Shown here piece by piece: positions 31,794 to 34,837 of a stretch of DNA of 34,837 nucleotides. Source of the stretch: an uncultured Eubacteriales bacterium (GTDB lineage: Bacteria; Bacillota; Clostridia; Oscillospirales; Acutalibacteraceae); the NCBI GenBank assembly GCA_900315255.1, contig OMYH01000019.1:3984-38820 (forward strand), in the 5' to 3' direction. The notes beneath the pieces are model-generated. The model did not search any database and had not been told where the DNA came from. It saw nothing but the letters and a program-made list of their open reading frames with translations. The translations under genes were made by a program, and so were the position numbers. The first letter of the stretch is position 1; each line of letters begins with the position of its first letter.

Positions 31794-32633
31794 ATGACAA
31801 AAAAGCACTACGGAGTAGTCGGTCACCCGATAGGACATACCTTATCTCCGTTCATACATACAAGATTAATGAAGCTGTCGGGCATAGACGGCGAGTACGG
31901 CGTGTATCATATCACTCCCGAAGAGCTTGACACAGAATTCCCGAAACTCCTCGCCGAGCTTGACGGCATGAATATCACTATACCATATAAACAGGCTGTT
32001 ATGCCGTTCCTCGACAAACTCGACGATACCGCAAGGCTCTACGGATCGGTGAATACGATCTCCGTTACAAAAGACGGAACCAAAGGCTATACCACAGACG
32101 GTATCGGTTTCTTCGACGCTGTGAAAAACGCCGGAATACCTATTGGTGAGTCCGTTACTGTCGCAGGCTGCGGCGGAGTGGGCAGAGTGTTTGTGAATTC
32201 CTGCCTTGCAAACGGGGCGAAAACTATCAATATTCTTGAACAGAAAAATTTTATTCCGAATGCCATCAGCTTTGCCCGCAGTATCAACGAACGATTCGGC
32301 GAGGGTACGGCGAAGGTGTTTGAAGCATCTGCCTTTGACGGGAGGAGTGATTTGCTGATCAACGCTTCTCCTGTGGGAATGTACCCGAATACCGACGCTT
32401 GTGTTGTCGGCGATGACGTTATAGAAAAAGCCGACTATGTCTTTGACGCCGTGTATAACCCTTCCGAAACTCTGCTTGTCATGAAAGCAAGAGCTATGGG
32501 CAAGCCTGCCATTACCGGCATGACAATGCTTGTGTATCAGGCAGCCGCAGCGCAGACTATCTGGAACGGAATACACTTCGACCCTGAAGATATAATAAAG
32601 CTTGCAGATGATTGCTATAAAAATATAAAGTGA
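31794..32633 (+). CDS. aroE: Shikimate dehydrogenase
   Basis: The 279-residue protein has GHPIGHTLSPFIH (shikimate binding), NITIPYKQAV with the catalytic lysine, GSVNTI, TTDGIGF with the catalytic aspartate, and a nucleotide-binding AGCGGVGR loop. It reduces 3-dehydroshikimate to shikimate with NADPH in aromatic amino acid synthesis. ATG 31794 follows AAAGGAGAG at eight bases. It is followed within 11 bases by aroK, the next enzyme, so the two form an operon. Confidence 0.96.
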   Translation: MTKKHYGVVGHPIGHTLSPFIHTRLMKLSGIDGEYGVYHITPEELDTEFPKLLAELDGMNITIPYKQAVMPFLDKLDDTARLYGSVNTISVTKDGTKGYTTDGIGFFDAVKNAGIPIGESVTVAGCGGVGRVFVNSCLANGAKTINILEQKNFIPNAISFARSINERFGEGTAKVFEASAFDGRSDLLINASPVGMYPNTDACVVGDDVIEKADYVFDAVYNPSETLLVMKARAMGKPAITGMTMLVYQAAAAQTIWNGIHFDPEDIIKLADDCYKNIK

Positions 32634-32643
32634 GTTGATACGG

Positions 32644-33162
32644 ATGAGTAATATCGTTCTTTGCGGATTCATGGGCAGCGGAAAAAGCACCATCGGACAA
32701 ATGCTTTCAAAAAAGCTCTCCATGCCGCTGATAGATACAGATTTATATATAGAAGAAAAGCTCGGTATGACTATTCCCCGAATATTTGAGGAAAAAGGCG
32801 AGGAGTATTTCAGACAGACCGAAACCGAGGTCTGCCGTGAGCTTTCGCATACAGACGGACATATCATATCAACAGGCGGCGGAACTCTCCTGCGTGCAGA
32901 GAATGCCGAAGCTATACGTGAAGGCGGAGTGATCTTTCTGCTGAATGTATCCGAACAGACCGTTCTGCAAAGACTAAGATCAGACACCACACGACCGCTG
33001 CTGCAGCGGAAGGATAAAGAGAAAGCCGTTCATGACCTGATGACAAAGCGTATGCCGCTTTACAAATGCGCTGCGGATCATATTATAGACGCCGAGCTTA
33101 TTCCTGATAAGGTGTGTGAAGAAATAACCGATATATTTTTTGGAGAAACTCATGACGTATAA
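32644..33162 (+). CDS. aroK: Shikimate kinase
   Basis: The 172-residue protein has the P-loop GFMGSGKST at 7-15, the shikimate-binding DTDLYIEEKLG, FRQTETEVCREL, and the STGGGTLLR motif. It phosphorylates shikimate at position 3 with ATP. I chose ATG 32644, three codons after an in-frame TTG (32635), because the alignment to the family starts at this Met and GTGAG lies about nine bases upstream. It overlaps the following glycosyltransferase gene by 11 bases. Confidence 0.94.
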   Translation: MSNIVLCGFMGSGKSTIGQMLSKKLSMPLIDTDLYIEEKLGMTIPRIFEEKGEEYFRQTETEVCRELSHTDGHIISTGGGTLLRAENAEAIREGGVIFLLNVSEQTVLQRLRSDTTRPLLQRKDKEKAVHDLMTKRMPLYKCAADHIIDAELIPDKVCEEITDIFFGETHDV

Positions 33163-34594
33163 TAAAGATTTCATCGTAAGGCTCATATTTACCGCACTGC
33201 TTTTTGCCCCGCTGATCGCAGGCATTGTCCTGAAAAAGCGGAACAAGCTCGATCCTGATAAGATGTGCGTTCTTATAATCATGACGGGCATACTGTTAAG
33301 AGTATTATATATATACCATACAAAAGTAACCGTCCGACAGCACGATGTCGGCAGCTTTTCAGAGCTTGACGGCGGACACGCTGCGTATATCATGTACCTC
33401 TATCGCCGACACCATCTGCCCCAATTTGACCCGAGGACAGTCGATCAGTTCTATCATCCGCCCTTGCACCATATCATAAGCGCATTGTGGCTTGCGCTTA
33501 TGAACCTGCTTGGTGTGGATATGGTGACAGACGCTCCCGAAACGCTGCAGGCGCTCACTATGGGGTATTCGTCGCTGTTCTGCGTGTTTGCGTATAAAGC
33601 GTTCAAAAGGCTGCACCTCAAAGACAAAGGACTGGTACTCGCCACAGCGTTTGTCACGTTCCACCCTACATTGATCATACTCTCCGGAAGTATCAACAAC
33701 GATATGCTCTCGGGATTGTTCGCTATGCTTGCGATCTATCTTACGATAAAGTGGTCGCAGGACAAAAAGTGGTCAAGCATAATTCTGCTTGCTTTTTCGA
33801 TAGGACTGGGCATGATGACGAAATTAACCGTGGGTCTTCTTGCTCCTGCGGTGGCGGCGGTGTTCCTCGTCGTGCTCATACGAAACAGGAAAAGCTTTTG
33901 GAAATTTATATTACAATTTATCTCGTTCGGTATTATCTGTATCCCGCTCGGACTGGCATGGGTGATCAGGAATTATCTGAAATTTGATGTTCCGTTTAAT
34001 TATGTGCCGCTTTTGCCGACTACCTCTGGGCAATACATAGATATGCCGATATTCAGGCGATTGACCGATCTCGGACTGTATCAGCTGTCATCGCCGTTCA
34101 TACAGTGGAAGCCCGACGGCGACCCGTACAACGAGCATAACCCCGTGATAGCGATGTTCAAGACGGCGATGTTTGACGAAGGAACATATTTCAGGCACAG
34201 TATTACTCTGCAGTCGTTCTGTGCCATGCTGCTGCTGTGCAATATCGTGATAAGCATAATAGCTGTTATCGGCCTTGTGATGATGTGGATAAAGTACCCA
34301 AGGATTAAGTTCCATCACAAGCTGTTTATAACACTTATATCGCTCGTGATATTCGGTAATTTTATTATATTCTGCACGAACTATCCTCATGTGTGTACGC
34401 AGAATATGAGGTATTGTCTGCCGCTTATCTTTACAGCGGCAGCCGTATGCGGTATGCTTATCGAAAGAGATAAATTAAACAGCAATTTTTTCAGAACGTG
34501 CAAGGGAGTATTATGCAGAGGTACGGCGGCATTCTGTGCGCTCTCCTCGATCATGGTCATAGCTATGGGGTTCTATTATCTGCCGCAAAGGTGA
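33152..34594 (+). CDS. GT39-family (PMT/ArnT-like) membrane glycosyltransferase
   Basis: The 480-residue protein has about ten or more hydrophobic helices. In its first external loop it has VRQHDVGSF, with an acidic residue as in GT39 catalytic loops, followed by YHPPLHHIISAL, the usual motif of this superfamily (compare QPPLYY). These enzymes use lipid-phosphate-linked sugars to glycosylate proteins or lipids on the outer membrane face. ATG 33152 follows GGAG at six bases and overlaps the aroK stop, so it is co-translated with aroK although unrelated to shikimate synthesis. The acceptor could be a surface protein such as those with Ser/Thr-rich repeats, but this is speculation. Confidence 0.85.
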   Translation: MTYNKDFIVRLIFTALLFAPLIAGIVLKKRNKLDPDKMCVLIIMTGILLRVLYIYHTKVTVRQHDVGSFSELDGGHAAYIMYLYRRHHLPQFDPRTVDQFYHPPLHHIISALWLALMNLLGVDMVTDAPETLQALTMGYSSLFCVFAYKAFKRLHLKDKGLVLATAFVTFHPTLIILSGSINNDMLSGLFAMLAIYLTIKWSQDKKWSSIILLAFSIGLGMMTKLTVGLLAPAVAAVFLVVLIRNRKSFWKFILQFISFGIICIPLGLAWVIRNYLKFDVPFNYVPLLPTTSGQYIDMPIFRRLTDLGLYQLSSPFIQWKPDGDPYNEHNPVIAMFKTAMFDEGTYFRHSITLQSFCAMLLLCNIVISIIAVIGLVMMWIKYPRIKFHHKLFITLISLVIFGNFIIFCTNYPHVCTQNMRYCLPLIFTAAAVCGMLIERDKLNSNFFRTCKGVLCRGTAAFCALSSIMVIAMGFYYLPQR

Positions 34595-34599
34595 GATTA

Positions 34600-34695
34600 T
34601 TGAAATGTGTAATGTGCAATGAGCAGTGAGAAATGTGCAATTATTTCGAAGGATCAGGCTGTGTTCGGTCATTTGCGCAAGTTGATAGTATGAAG
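34600..34695. repeat. CAATGTGCA-type dispersed repeat, second copy
   Basis: AATGTGCAATGAGCAGTGAG, GTGCAATTATT, then GCTGTGTTCGGTCATTT resemble 5650-5735 (GCTGTGTTCTGTCATTT). The region has no gene. Confidence 0.55.
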
Positions 34696-34732
34696 TGATT
34701 AGTTCCATTCGAATAATCCGTTTAGTAAAAAA

Positions 34733-34837
34733 AGAATAAAGGAGACACTGATTAAATTGAGCGCCGAAGTTGCGCCGTCAGATTTTTAGGCAAATTGTGT
34801 GAAAAATCCGCAGGAATACTGACGTATTTCAAGGATT
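34733..34837 (+). repeat. MITE-like palindromic repeat, copy 2 (cut by the window end)
   Basis: The 105 bases match 2640-2744 with one mismatch. The left terminal inverted repeat CACTGATTAAAT lies at 34746-34757. The right end is outside the window. Confidence 0.85.

Noticed and set aside
31866-32990. A 374-codon minus-strand frame
   Set aside because: Antisense to aroE and aroK, which carry full catalytic motifs; no family resemblance.

Overview
The window looks like a chromosomal segment of a Ruminococcus-like Oscillospiraceae/Clostridia (Bacillota). The grounds are moderate GC, strong AGGAGG-type ribosome binding sites, many near-consensus sigma-A promoters, clostridial marker families (DUF1836, DUF951, DegV, YmfF/YmfH), and secreted proteins with dockerin and cohesin-like modules joined by Asp/Thr-rich linkers, as in ruminococcal cellulosomes and amylosomes. 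I see no rRNA, tRNA, phage or transposase gene. The species assignment is inference.

Layout. 1-4644: an EF-G-like GTPase (minus) and lepA (plus) diverge from a 556-base intergenic region that carries a MITE-like repeat in the lepA leader. 4645-10920: a dockerin-CAP secreted protein, a repeat-rich gap, a CorC-like CBS protein, a Crp/Fnr regulator, a tiny membrane protein and a DUF1836 regulator with a duplicated promoter/operator. Then come an unusually cysteine-rich 44-residue protein, a lipoprotein and an M23/SpoIIQ-like protein. 10922-15775 (minus): an orphan GHKL histidine kinase, mscL with a zinc-ribbon tail, and a NUDIX hydrolase between two DegV paralogues. 16075-24653 (plus): a compact housekeeping run DUF951-prfA-ankyrin membrane protein-tsaC/sua5-coaE-membrane protein-lytic transglycosylase-ymfF-ymfH-lgt, many joined by TAATG or ATGA overlaps. 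folD follows with its own promoter and terminator.

26011-31628 is the accessory part. It holds a 943-residue secreted protein (CBM9/DOMON-like domain, three cohesin-like modules, dockerin), a membrane protein with a 36-base repeat array translationally coupled to a maltose/galactoside-type acetyltransferase, and a second cohesin-like protein with two tandem-repeat linkers. The dockerin of that last protein has lost its first half and is out of frame. 31794-34594 is aroE-aroK-GT39 glycosyltransferase, and the window ends inside the second copy of the MITE-like repeat.

Possible working links, by inference: Lgt lipidates proteins such as the lipoprotein at 9495. The cohesin and dockerin proteins could form part of a cell-surface polysaccharide-degrading complex. 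The strongest candidates for new biology are the 943-residue scaffoldin-like protein, the broken cohesin-dockerin gene, the Cys-rich micro-protein, the duplicated DUF1836 operator and the structured dispersed repeat.
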